Assembly (NCBI GenBank): GCA_018823025.1
Contig: JAHJJI010000014.1
Location: forward strand, 1-44,769
Length of the DNA stretch: 44,769 nt
Source: Gammaproteobacteria bacterium
GTDB taxonomy: Bacteria > Pseudomonadota > Gammaproteobacteria > Burkholderiales > Sulfuricellaceae
Direction: 5' to 3'
A program made the translations under genes and the position numbers. The notes under the pieces were generated by a model. That model was not told the DNA's origin and did no database searches. It worked only from the letters and a program-made list of their open reading frames with translations. Of this stretch, positions 35,663 through 43,121 are shown piece after piece (positions within the stretch are counted from its first letter, which is position 1; each line of letters begins with the position of its first letter).

Positions 35663-38600
35663 TATTCGAGGTTTTCTCCTACTGGAACATCAGGGAGCTG
35701 GAGCTGGTATTCAACGCAGTGGCCGCAATTGTCGGTAGCGGTGATTATTTGGGCCTGCTGAGAACGCTCGCGCTGGTGGGGTTGCTCTCGATGGCCATGG
35801 CGGTGCTTGCCGGATTCAGCCAACTGCCGGATTTTGGGCGTTGGGTCATCATGCTTGCCCTGTTCAACGCCATGCTGCTTGTTCCTAAAGTCAACGTGGT
35901 GATAACCGACCGAACCGGCACTCAGCCATCGGTCACTGTTGCCAACGTCCCTATTGGCCTCGCCGCTTTTGCGCACTCGATCAGTCATATCGGCGACTGG
36001 CTGACACGATCATTCGAGACGACTTTTTCACTGCCCGCAGACATTCAGTTCCGCACCAACGGCACACTCTTCGGCCATCGCGTGCAAGAGGAGGTGCTGC
36101 ATACCAAATTCGACAACTCGATCCTGACTGGCAATCTGCTGGAGTTCTACCGCGAATGCGTGGTACCGGAATACTCGACCGGGTTTGTCGTCGCATCAGA
36201 CCTGGCAAAATCGAACGACATCTGGACTTACCTCAGCGGCAAGACCAATCCCGGCCGGCTCGTCACAATCCGCACCATTCCCGGCATACCGGTGCCGCCT
36301 GCCACGGACGCCTATGGTTGCGATGTCGCCTATACTTATCTGACCGCGCAAATTACCGCAGTCAACACCCTGCAGATGAATACGCTGGGCAGGCACCTTT
36401 ATCCGGGGCTGCCGACAGCCGCTGCCAATGCAGCAGTTCAGGGGGCGATCCAGACATCAACCAACTACATGCTCGGCATTTCCACAACGGCTCTGGATGC
36501 GACTAAACAGGCTGCCATGAGCAACTTCATGATCGACGCGCAGTACATGCTGCCAGCGCAACTCGGCGATGCCGCCTCCGCAGCATCCAATCTGGGCCAG
36601 GCGCAAGCCATACGCTCCACCTCTGAGAGCTACAAGATGATGGCAAAGATGGCAGAAAGCACCATGCCCAAGGTCAAGAATATCGTGGAGATTGTGCAGT
36701 ATTCGATTTTCCCTATCATCCTGTTGCTGGTATTGATGGCGGGACATAAAGGCGGATTGGTGTTGAAGGCTTATGTGATGAGCCTCATGTGGGTGCAATT
36801 GTGGCCACCGCTGTATGCCGTCATGCACCTTGTGATGACGATGCACGCGCAAGACCTGACGGCCATGACCGGCGGACTTGGTTTGTCCATGTCGCAATAC
36901 AGCCTGTTGAACAACGCCTACATCAGCGATGAAGCCATCGCGGGCATGATCGCAGCGACCGCAATACCCGCCATCGCGGCGGCCATCGTGAAAGGCGGGG
37001 ACGTGGGCGCACAGGCGATTGCCGGGATGGTATCGCCCGCGCGCGAATCGGAAAGAATTGCCTCTGGCATGTCCTCGGGAAATTTGCAGATGGGCAATGC
37101 ATCACTGGGCAATCAGTCGTTCGATACGACGAGCGGGCTGCAACACAACACCCGGCCCACGATACGGCAAGGTGGATTCGAGAGCAGCACACAGGATGGC
37201 GTGAAGCGGTTTACGGGTACAGACGCGAACGGTAATGCAATGCAGATCAATGATGCGTCTGGCGCGGTACATACCTTGCCGGCAAAGATCAACCTCGGCA
37301 GCAAGGCATCAGGCGCGCTCCAGACCGCCTCCGAAAACTCGGAAAGAACCGCCTTCACCGAATCTGTCGCAGCGCGGGAGGCAATGACTTCGGCGCTCAA
37401 TCAAACAGCCTCGTTCGAGAAAGGTCACGGAAAGAGTTCTGCTGCCGGACAGCAGGACATGACCAGTTCACAAGCGTCATTCCTTCAGTCTTATAACGAG
37501 GCCCAGAAAATCGCCCATAACTACGCATCGGAGCACGGCTTGTCGCAAAAGCAGGAGGCAGAGTTGCTCGCATCGGCAAGCGCACAAGCAAGCGGCGGAA
37601 TCAATATCCTTGGCAACGGAGCAACCGTAAGCGCGGGGGCGACAGTCAAAGGCAAGAGCAGCTCTGGTACGACGCAAATGCAGAATGTCGCGCACCAGCT
37701 CGCCCAGGACAAAGGATTCGCGAATGCCATTTCTACCATGCGGAACGCCGCTCATCAAGACACCTTTACACAAGGCGAAGACAAAACTGCAAAAGCAGCA
37801 CAGGCGATCAGGAGCAGCTTCGATCAAGCAAAATCCCACGATGAATCAGCCAATGCCGCCCATGAAAAATCACTCACCTTCAAAGCTGCGGCTTCGCGCA
37901 CCAAAGAGATGGCGGGCAGTTACGATGCGAACTATACCAATGAATTTGTGGGGTGGATGCAAACGCAATCTGACCGCACCGGGCATCGCTACTCAGTGGA
38001 CGATGTCACCGATATGGCGCTGCATGACAAAGGCGTGCTGGAGCAATACGCGGATCGTTTCGTGAATGAGCAGCTTGTGCCCAAGATAGACCAGGCAATC
38101 GGGAAACCGGAAAACAACGTGGCTGGACAATATGAACAAAACAAAGCCACCGTGCCGGGAATTGAGGCAGTTGCCCATTCCCACCATCGGAATGATGCAC
38201 AGGTAATGGGCACAGCGAGAAGCGCGGGGGTTGACCCCAATACAGCACCCGTCAACCACGTTGCAGGACAGGTGCAGAGAATGACCGGACAGGCTAATGA
38301 CAGAATCAAAGCGGGGCAGGGCGCCGTTACCGAAGAAGGCAAGCCATTGAAGCAAGAAGCAACCGATGCCACCGACCCCACTCGGCAAAACAACCTTAAC
38401 CTGGCGACGCAGAATGCAACAGCCGCGATCATGCCAGCAGGCACGATGTCACTGCTAAATAAAGCTGGCTTGGTCAGTGACGAGGCCGGTGTGGCGAAGC
38501 CCGTTGCCGAAGGTTACAAGGGTTCGACTACGGATGCCATTGTGGATACGGCGCTTGACGTCGGGTTGATGGTTGGGGGAGGTGCCGCCGGCAAACTTGC

Positions 38601-39009
38601 TGGAAAAGTCGGTGGAAAAATTCTAGGGGAGTCCGCAGGTAAAGCCGCAGAAGGCAAAATTCTTACCAATGCGGCAAAGGTAGAGGAGCGCGGCCTGGCA
38701 GCGGGTAAAGTCGAGACTCAAGCGGCAGCGGACACAAGAAGAGAGGCTGAGCGGGAGTCGGCCAGAAAGGTCGGAGTCAACCGCGAGGCCGAGGTAAATG
38801 CAACACATGCTGTGGTGGGAACAGTAGTTGGCTCGGTCGCAACCAGTCAAGCAGTTAATAACATGGGTCACGAAGACCCGGTCATTCCTGCACAGCCCGC
38901 CATAGATGACGCGCAATCTGCAATGGAGGCCGTTAAAGAAGGGGTACGCAAAGCAAACGACCTTGGCAATCGGATTGGAGATAAAGCGAAGCAAGTATTC
39001 AAGGATTAA
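35659..39009 (+). CDS. traG: TraG, mating-pair stabilisation protein
   Basis: This 1116-aa protein starts with GTG at 35659 (WNIRELELVFNAVAAIVGSGDYLGLLRTLALVG). The N-terminal part to about residue 460 has several membrane segments (LLALVLMAGHKGG-like, FPIILLLVLMAGHKGGLVLKAYVMSLMW) and matches TraG_N. The long C-terminal part (about 465-1116) is hydrophilic, Ala/Gln/Ser-rich and likely periplasmic, as in F TraG (938 aa), where it carries entry-exclusion specificity. Two glycine/alanine-rich hydrophobic stretches occur near residues 970-990 (VDTALDVGLMVGGGAAGKLAGKVGG). It is the last gene of the plus-strand transfer operon. Confidence 0.94.
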   Translation: MIFEVFSYWNIRELELVFNAVAAIVGSGDYLGLLRTLALVGLLSMAMAVLAGFSQLPDFGRWVIMLALFNAMLLVPKVNVVITDRTGTQPSVTVANVPIGLAAFAHSISHIGDWLTRSFETTFSLPADIQFRTNGTLFGHRVQEEVLHTKFDNSILTGNLLEFYRECVVPEYSTGFVVASDLAKSNDIWTYLSGKTNPGRLVTIRTIPGIPVPPATDAYGCDVAYTYLTAQITAVNTLQMNTLGRHLYPGLPTAAANAAVQGAIQTSTNYMLGISTTALDATKQAAMSNFMIDAQYMLPAQLGDAASAASNLGQAQAIRSTSESYKMMAKMAESTMPKVKNIVEIVQYSIFPIILLLVLMAGHKGGLVLKAYVMSLMWVQLWPPLYAVMHLVMTMHAQDLTAMTGGLGLSMSQYSLLNNAYISDEAIAGMIAATAIPAIAAAIVKGGDVGAQAIAGMVSPARESERIASGMSSGNLQMGNASLGNQSFDTTSGLQHNTRPTIRQGGFESSTQDGVKRFTGTDANGNAMQINDASGAVHTLPAKINLGSKASGALQTASENSERTAFTESVAAREAMTSALNQTASFEKGHGKSSAAGQQDMTSSQASFLQSYNEAQKIAHNYASEHGLSQKQEAELLASASAQASGGINILGNGATVSAGATVKGKSSSGTTQMQNVAHQLAQDKGFANAISTMRNAAHQDTFTQGEDKTAKAAQAIRSSFDQAKSHDESANAAHEKSLTFKAAASRTKEMAGSYDANYTNEFVGWMQTQSDRTGHRYSVDDVTDMALHDKGVLEQYADRFVNEQLVPKIDQAIGKPENNVAGQYEQNKATVPGIEAVAHSHHRNDAQVMGTARSAGVDPNTAPVNHVAGQVQRMTGQANDRIKAGQGAVTEEGKPLKQEATDATDPTRQNNLNLATQNATAAIMPAGTMSLLNKAGLVSDEAGVAKPVAEGYKGSTTDAIVDTALDVGLMVGGGAAGKLAGKVGGKILGESAGKAAEGKILTNAAKVEERGLAAGKVETQAAADTRREAERESARKVGVNREAEVNATHAVVGTVVGSVATSQAVNNMGHEDPVIPAQPAIDDAQSAMEAVKEGVRKANDLGNRIGDKAKQVFKD

Positions 39010-39020
39010 AGCAATTGGCC

Positions 39021-39524
39021 TCAGTGATGAAAACCGCCCACTCCGCTCCGTCTGATCGCGCTCGCCATTTCCTGCTGGCGCAATTCTGATTTCATCGCCC
39101 ACAGGTGAGTCTTGTGCCAGTCTTCAGCGGTGCAGTCCTTGAACGTCTTGGCACGCCATCTTGCTGCCCTCATTGCGGAGGGAGATGCCCAAAGCAAAAA
39201 CCACAGGGTTATAACTGCAATGACCAACACCCACACAAAAGACACCATCGCACCCAAGGCGGCAAAGAACACAAAACTCAACCCAAGCTTGATACCGCCA
39301 TCTTCGGTTACACGCTTAAACCCAGCCATCACATCGTAAACATACTGGGCAACCAGGTTATCAAACTCAACCACGGTTTTGAAGTCATATTTGGACGGCA
39401 CGATCACATCCCGGAATTTTGGAAGGCAGAGCAGCCGGAGCAGCAAGCGGAGCGAGCCGACAGTCATCCAGTAGAATGAAAATATCGCAACCACCGCGAT
39501 ACCCAACAAAATCAAGATTCCCAC
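39021..39524 (-). CDS. Unknown inner-membrane protein beside traG (entry-exclusion candidate)
   Basis: This 167-aa protein starts best at GTG 39524, which has AGGAGG 5 bases upstream; the frame is open to 39548 without a ribosome binding site. It has an N-terminal helix (GILILLGIAVVAIFSFYWMTVG) and a second hydrophobic stretch near residues 95-130 (LGLSFVFFAALGAMVSFVWVLVIAVITLWFLLW). The C-terminus is charged and ends in HH. I do not recognise the family. In SXT/R391 and F, a small membrane exclusion protein (Eex, TraS) is encoded next to traG, so this is a possible role. Here the gene is convergent with traG. Inference only. Confidence 0.7.
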   Translation of the reverse strand: MGILILLGIAVVAIFSFYWMTVGSLRLLLRLLCLPKFRDVIVPSKYDFKTVVEFDNLVAQYVYDVMAGFKRVTEDGGIKLGLSFVFFAALGAMVSFVWVLVIAVITLWFLLWASPSAMRAARWRAKTFKDCTAEDWHKTHLWAMKSELRQQEMASAIRRSGVGGFHH

Positions 39525-39557
39525 TTTTGCCTCCTGTAACCAAAGCATTTTCGCAAT

Positions 39558-39953
39558 TTAGCCGATCAACCTCATCCCGCAATTCTTGACCGCATCCCGG
39601 TCAAATGTTGCCGTATAGCCACACCCTGCCTCGCTGGCCGAACGCTCGATCAGGCAGTCCGCAAAATCAGCGTTACTCGCCTTGAAAAGTCGCAACGCTT
39701 TCCAGGCAACGTCGGCATTCTCCACGGTAATTTCTTTGGTGCGCAACAACGTCTCCAGCACCACGCATATCTCGGCTTTGGCTGATGCGTAGCAGCCCGT
39801 CAACACCCAGACCAATTCCACCACCGAAACAAGGCTAACGTAGCCCGGCTCATCAGCAGCCAACGACTCGATCAGTCGCGTTGCTTTGGGCGACTGCACT
39901 GGATCGTCCTGCGCGATATAGCGAACGAGAACGTTGGCATCCAAACCAATCAT
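39558..39953 (-). CDS. vapC: VapC-type PIN-domain ribonuclease toxin
   Basis: This 131-aa protein has the PIN pattern: IGLDANVLVRYI with Asp5, Glu46 (VVELVW), Asp99 (FADCLIE) and Asp118 (TFDRDA). These acidic residues coordinate the metal for RNA cleavage. Its ATG overlaps the end of the AbrB-type antitoxin gene by 4 bases, so the pair is co-translated. Placed at the inner edge of the island, it probably stabilises the island. Confidence 0.92.
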   Translation of the reverse strand: MIGLDANVLVRYIAQDDPVQSPKATRLIESLAADEPGYVSLVSVVELVWVLTGCYASAKAEICVVLETLLRTKEITVENADVAWKALRLFKASNADFADCLIERSASEAGCGYTATFDRDAVKNCGMRLIG

Positions 39954-40192
39954 CTGGCTTTGGCTCCGTGAGCGGCAATTGCCTGACCCATTACCTCAAT
40001 TGTTACCGGCGATGTCGGTTTGCGGACCAACCCCTTCAATGCACTCACAGACTGCGTAGATGCGACCAACTCGAACCGTCCCGGCTCAACTTGAACAAAC
40101 TCTATTCGGTCGCCAGCCTCAACACCAAGCGCGGCTCGCACGACGGCGGGAATAGTGATCTGTCCCTTGCTGGTTATGGTTGCAGTTGACAT
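39950..40192 (-). CDS. vapB: AbrB/SpoVT-type antitoxin of VapBC
   Basis: This 80-aa protein has the swapped-hairpin AbrB domain (STATITSKGQITIPAVVRAALGVEAGDRIEFVQVEPGRFELV). I used ATG 40192, with AGGAAG upstream; an 18-residue upstream extension to 40246 lies over the operator and is not family-like. VapB neutralises VapC and represses the operon. Confidence 0.92.
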   Translation of the reverse strand: MSTATITSKGQITIPAVVRAALGVEAGDRIEFVQVEPGRFELVASTQSVSALKGLVRKPTSPVTIEVMGQAIAAHGAKAR

Positions 40193-40213
40193 GAATCTTC
40201 CTGTTAAAACTTG

Positions 40214-40231
40214 CCTTACGTTAAAGTAAGG
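40214..40231. promoter_or_regulatory. Palindromic operator upstream of vapBC
   Basis: CCTTAC and GTAAGG are separated by 6 bases, 22 bases before the vapB start. Its position fits an autoregulatory VapB(C) binding site. Confidence 0.5.
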
Positions 40232-40610
40232 ATGGTGAAATGTCAATAAGATCGAAGATAGATATTTAGCTCAGTGCTGTTTGACCGACTGCATGACGGA
40301 AGGTTAATTCAAGAACAGACGGGCACCAGACGGTCGTGCCACTAAGCCTGAACTTCCGCACTCCTGGCACTTAACTGACCGACACCGCAGTCGCCCAACC
40401 AACCTCAGAATGCACTTATCCAATAAAACAATATCTCCCTAGCTTAAGTAGTTTCAGGTTGATGGCAAAGCGTTGAACGATAGCTTGCACTGCCAACTAG
40501 CCAACTAACTCGACCAGATGATTAAGAGATCTCCTCGATGAAATATTTGTTTTGTCGAACCGATTAATGATCCGAAATTAGGTTTAACCAATGTCGGATA
40601 AAAAATCCTC
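40232..40610. other. Gene-free stretch at the probable right island junction
   Basis: About 380 bases hold no ORF with coding character and no obvious RNA gene. TTTAGCTCAGTGC near 40265 faintly recalls a tRNA D-arm, but no tRNA folds here. The switch from island-type genes to the iron cluster occurs across this stretch, so the right end of the island may lie in it. No copy of the left-flank repeats was seen. Confidence 0.4.
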
Positions 40611-40652
40611 TTGACGTTAATGGATGCTATAAATACAATGAGAATCATTCGT
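40611..40652 (+). promoter_or_regulatory. Fur-type iron-regulated promoter of hemP-bfd-bfr
   Basis: TTGACG (40611-40616) and TACAAT (40634-40639) are 17 bases apart. The core AATGAGAATCATT (40637-40649) differs from the Fur box centre AATGATAATCATT at one position and overlaps the -10 and start site. Repression by Fe-Fur is the expected outcome. Confidence 0.8.
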
Positions 40653-40679
40653 ATTAGATAAACGATGGAAATGTTGCAT

Positions 40680-40868
40680 ATGAAAAACGTCGAGTTACCC
40701 AGTACCGCTCATCGCATTTGCGTGGCGGCGATTCGCGAGACCCAAACTGACCGGTTGGTGACAAGCTCGGCGCTGCTGGGTCAACGCGATGCACTGGTGA
40801 TCCAGCATCAAGACACACATTACATCCTGCGAATAACGCGCGCAGGCAAGTTGATATTGACCAAATAA
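40680..40868 (+). CDS. hemP: HemP family hemin uptake protein
   Basis: This 62-aa small protein has the HemP pattern near its C-terminus (SSALLGQRDALVIQHQDTHYILRITRAGKLILTK). HemP is a small iron-responsive protein, and in some Burkholderia it is known to be needed for hemin uptake. ATG 40680 is preceded by GGAA at a suitable distance; ATG 40665 would add five residues with no ribosome binding site. It lies just downstream of a Fur-type promoter. Confidence 0.88.
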   Translation: MKNVELPSTAHRICVAAIRETQTDRLVTSSALLGQRDALVIQHQDTHYILRITRAGKLILTK

Positions 40869-40881
40869 CCGAGGTATTGCC

Positions 40882-41079
40882 ATGTATGTCTGCATATGCA
40901 AGTCCGTTACCGATACCCAGATACGCCGTGCTGTCAACGAAGGCGCTTGTTCGATGCGCACACTATGTAAAACGCTGGGAGCCTGTTCCCAATGTGGGCG
41001 TTGTGCGGCACATGTGCTAGGCGAGTTGCGCCAGGCATTGTCTGAAACACCTCGCCAATGTGTAACCGAACCTCATTAA
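40882..41079 (+). CDS. bfd: Bfd, bacterioferritin-associated [2Fe-2S] ferredoxin
   Basis: This 65-aa protein has the four Bfd cluster ligands Cys4, Cys6, Cys38 and Cys41 at the same positions as E. coli Bfd. Bfd reduces the ferric core of bacterioferritin and so releases stored iron. It lies 13 bases after hemP and 33 before bfr, which fits an iron-starvation operon. Confidence 0.95.
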   Translation: MYVCICKSVTDTQIRRAVNEGACSMRTLCKTLGACSQCGRCAAHVLGELRQALSETPRQCVTEPH

Positions 41080-41112
41080 TCAACCGAAAAACCATACCTG
41101 ACTGGAGATAGC

Positions 41113-41580
41113 ATGAAAGGCAACCCGAAAATTATTGAACTTCTTAACCATCAGCTTACGCTGGAACTTACGGCGATTAATCAGTATTTCCTGCATGCGC
41201 GCATGTATAAAAACTGGGGTCTGGAGAAACTGGGCAAGCACGAATATGAGGAATCCATTGAGGAAATGAAACATGCGGACGAATTTATCGAACGCATCCT
41301 GTTCCTGGACGGCCTTCCCAACCTGCAGAACCTGGGGAAAATATTGATCGGCGAAAATGCGCAGGAGTGTATTGGCTGCGACCTCAAACTGGAATTGCTC
41401 GCCCGCGAACATCTGCTAAAAGCTGTTGCAGCCTGTGAGATAGAAGGCGATTTTGTCTCGCGCCAGCTGTTTGACGAAAACCTGAAAGAAACCGAAGAAC
41501 ACATCGACTATCTGGAAACCCAGCTTGAACTGATTCGTCAGGTTGGGATAGAAAATTACCTGCAAAGCCAGATGAGTTAA
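41113..41580 (+). CDS. bfr: Bacterioferritin
   Basis: This 155-aa haem-containing ferritin stores iron in a 24-subunit shell. Ferroxidase ligands Glu18, Glu51, His54, Glu94, Glu127 and His130 and the haem ligand Met52 are all present by position. ACTGGAGATAG precedes the ATG. It is likely transcribed with bfd. A GC-rich hairpin follows the stop. Confidence 0.96.
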   Translation: MKGNPKIIELLNHQLTLELTAINQYFLHARMYKNWGLEKLGKHEYEESIEEMKHADEFIERILFLDGLPNLQNLGKILIGENAQECIGCDLKLELLAREHLLKAVAACEIEGDFVSRQLFDENLKETEEHIDYLETQLELIRQVGIENYLQSQMS

Positions 41581-41596
41581 ACGCGTTCTATTAAAT

Positions 41597-41616
41597 CGCC
41601 GTCCATGCGGACGGCG
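41597..41616 (+). terminator. Hairpin after bfr
   Basis: CGCCGTCC (41597-41604) and GGACGGCG (41609-41616) form a perfect 8-bp stem with an ATGC loop, 17 bases past the bfr stop. There is no T-run, only GAATGTTT, so termination may be weak or the hairpin may stabilise the mRNA. Confidence 0.5.
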
Positions 41617-41642
41617 GAATGTTTAGCCAGCCAGCCCTGATC

Positions 41643-41688
41643 CTCCGGGCAAGCCAGCCATTTTATTTTTGACTGTTCTTGCCCGGAG
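41643..41688 (+). promoter_or_regulatory. 11-bp hairpin whose 3' arm contains the ribosome binding site of the next gene
   Basis: CTCCGGGCAAG (41643-41653) and CTTGCCCGGAG (41678-41688) are exact complements around a 24-base loop. The GGAG at the end of the second arm is the Shine-Dalgarno for the TTG start at 41695. In RNA the stem would hide the ribosome binding site. This suggests translational control, by temperature, a ligand, a protein or coupling; no known riboswitch class is recognised. Confidence 0.6.
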
Positions 41689-41694
41689 ATTATT

Positions 41695-42588
41695 TTGAAA
41701 AAACATGCAGTTATAATGGCCACCTGTCTGCTGGCGAGCCTGCCAGCCGCTTACGCGGATGAAAGCCTGTTCGGTGCCATCAAAGGGGCGGAAACTTTGC
41801 CGCAAGGCGCGCTGGAAATTGTGCAGCAAGCCAATTACCGTTCCGACAAAGGGACGGGTACGTACCAGGCGTGGGATTCCAAAACGGAACTGGAATATGG
41901 TATTACCAACCGCCTGACCGGTGCGTTGTATGTATTGGGGCAGTCCGTTAATTCCAGCGGAGTCCGTGCCAACGCCTATATCCCGGATGACAAGCAATAC
42001 GGCCTGCGTTTTAACGGAGTAGAAGGATCGCTGAAATACAATTTCCTGAGCCCGGCCATGGACGATTTCGGGTTGTCCGCCTATCTCTCCGCTGCCTACA
42101 CCTCGCTCGACAAGCACTCCGGGTTTGGCAAAGATAAATTTACCGTCGAGACGCATCTGCTGGCGCAGAAATACTTTTTGGACGGGCAGTTGATCTGGGT
42201 AGGCAATCTGGGCCTGGAGACCACTCGCGCCAGACGTAAGCCTATTGCAGGTATTGACGATGAAGAACTCTGGCCGACCACCCCGGAGATGGAAGTTGCG
42301 TTAATGACAGGTACCGGTTTGTCTTACCGCTTCGCTCCAAACTGGTTTGTCAGCGGGGAAATTTTCCACGAAATCGAACACGAAACCGACGCAGCCCCGG
42401 AACGCTGGTTCGTCCAGGCTGGGCCAAGTCTGCATTATGGCGGCAAATCCTGGTGGGCCACGCTTTCCTGGCTACCGCAGCTTCGTGGTGGCGGCAAGGA
42501 AGAAGTTCAGGGGCAGACGAACCATAATCTCCACCTGATCGAAGGAACCAAGCAGGAAGTCCGTATCAAGGCCGGTTTCGAATTCTGA
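41695..42588 (+). CDS. Outer-membrane beta-barrel protein of unknown substrate
   Basis: This 297-aa protein has a signal peptide (cut near SLPAAYA, residue 21) and many alternating hydrophobic strands with aromatic ends (WDSKTELEYGITNRLTGALYV, YGLRFNGVEGSLKYNF, WFVSGEIFHEIEHE, WWATLSWLPQL). It ends in VRIKAGFEF, a terminal Phe typical of outer-membrane barrels. The start is TTG 41695 with CGGAGA upstream, inside a hairpin arm. It is followed 11 bases later by the FMN-binding protein, so it may be the outer-membrane part of the same unit. I do not know the exact family. Confidence 0.75.
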   Translation: MKKHAVIMATCLLASLPAAYADESLFGAIKGAETLPQGALEIVQQANYRSDKGTGTYQAWDSKTELEYGITNRLTGALYVLGQSVNSSGVRANAYIPDDKQYGLRFNGVEGSLKYNFLSPAMDDFGLSAYLSAAYTSLDKHSGFGKDKFTVETHLLAQKYFLDGQLIWVGNLGLETTRARRKPIAGIDDEELWPTTPEMEVALMTGTGLSYRFAPNWFVSGEIFHEIEHETDAAPERWFVQAGPSLHYGGKSWWATLSWLPQLRGGGKEEVQGQTNHNLHLIEGTKQEVRIKAGFEF

Positions 42589-42599
42589 GGGAGCATGGC

Positions 42600-43121
42600 A
42601 TGAAGCACAATCAATGGATATGGCTCCCGATCGCCGCGATTTCCACGTCGGTCTATGCAACGACCTATTACACCACCGAGCAGGCACAACAGGCGATTTT
42701 CGCCGGAGAAAAAATGACGCCCGCCTCGGTGACGCTCACCGACGAGCAGGCCAGAAAGATTGAGAAGATGACCGATGTCAATGTCCGGCATAATGAAATC
42801 AAAGCCTGGCGGGCAAGCGGCGGCGGATGGTTCATCCTCGATGAGGTCGTGGGCAAGCACGAATTCATTACCTACGCCATCGGTCTGAACGCGGATGGCA
42901 GCGTCAAGCAGATCGAAATCGTTGATTACCGCGAGTCCTATGGTTATGAGGTTCGCAATCCCGAGTGGCGCAAGCAATTTGTCGGCAAGACAACAGCCGA
43001 TCCACTGAAACTGAATCAGGATGTCCGCAACATCAGTGGCGCGACGCTGTCTTGCCGACATATCGCCGATGGCGTTAAACGGGTGTTGGCGACGTATGCC
43101 ATTGCCATTGCCATTAAATAA
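42600..43121 (+). CDS. Secreted FMN-binding domain protein
   Basis: This 173-aa periplasmic protein has an N-terminal signal (WIWLPIAAISTSVYA) and an FMN-binding domain like RnfG/NqrC in the C-terminal half (FITYAIGLNADGSVKQIEIVDYRESYGYEV). The motif SGATLS around residue 146 places Thr149 as the residue to which ApbE would attach FMN. ApbE is encoded directly downstream with overlapping ends. It is probably an extracytoplasmic electron carrier. Confidence 0.88.
   Translation: MKHNQWIWLPIAAISTSVYATTYYTTEQAQQAIFAGEKMTPASVTLTDEQARKIEKMTDVNVRHNEIKAWRASGGGWFILDEVVGKHEFITYAIGLNADGSVKQIEIVDYRESYGYEVRNPEWRKQFVGKTTADPLKLNQDVRNISGATLSCRHIADGVKRVLATYAIAIAIK

Larger units (their letters stand above)
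19600..40250. mobile_element. Integrated genomic island with F-type type IV secretion genes (approximate limits)
   Basis: The segment from the guaA 3' flank to the vapBC region holds a P4-type integrase, an AlpA-like protein, phage-like repressor/antirepressor genes, a replication protein with iterons, FlhD/FlhC-type activators, and a colinear F-type transfer operon ending at traG. An unknown membrane protein and a toxin-antitoxin pair follow. All of this is foreign to the flanking housekeeping loci. The left limit lies between the guaA terminator (19562) and int (19781). The right limit is uncertain: I saw no clear duplicate of the guaA end or of the ATGGTATCAAAT repeats in 39000-40650. Relaxase and coupling-protein genes are not present. 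Confidence 0.8.

Noticed and set aside
40262-40325. tRNA gene or tRNA fragment as right attachment site
   Set aside because: Only a TTTAGCTCAGTGC string resembles a D-arm; no acceptor or anticodon stem can be formed.
39021-40650. Copy of the guaA 3' end or ATGGTATCAAAT as attR
   Set aside because: Reading both strands by eye gave no match longer than chance; a computed repeat search would be needed.
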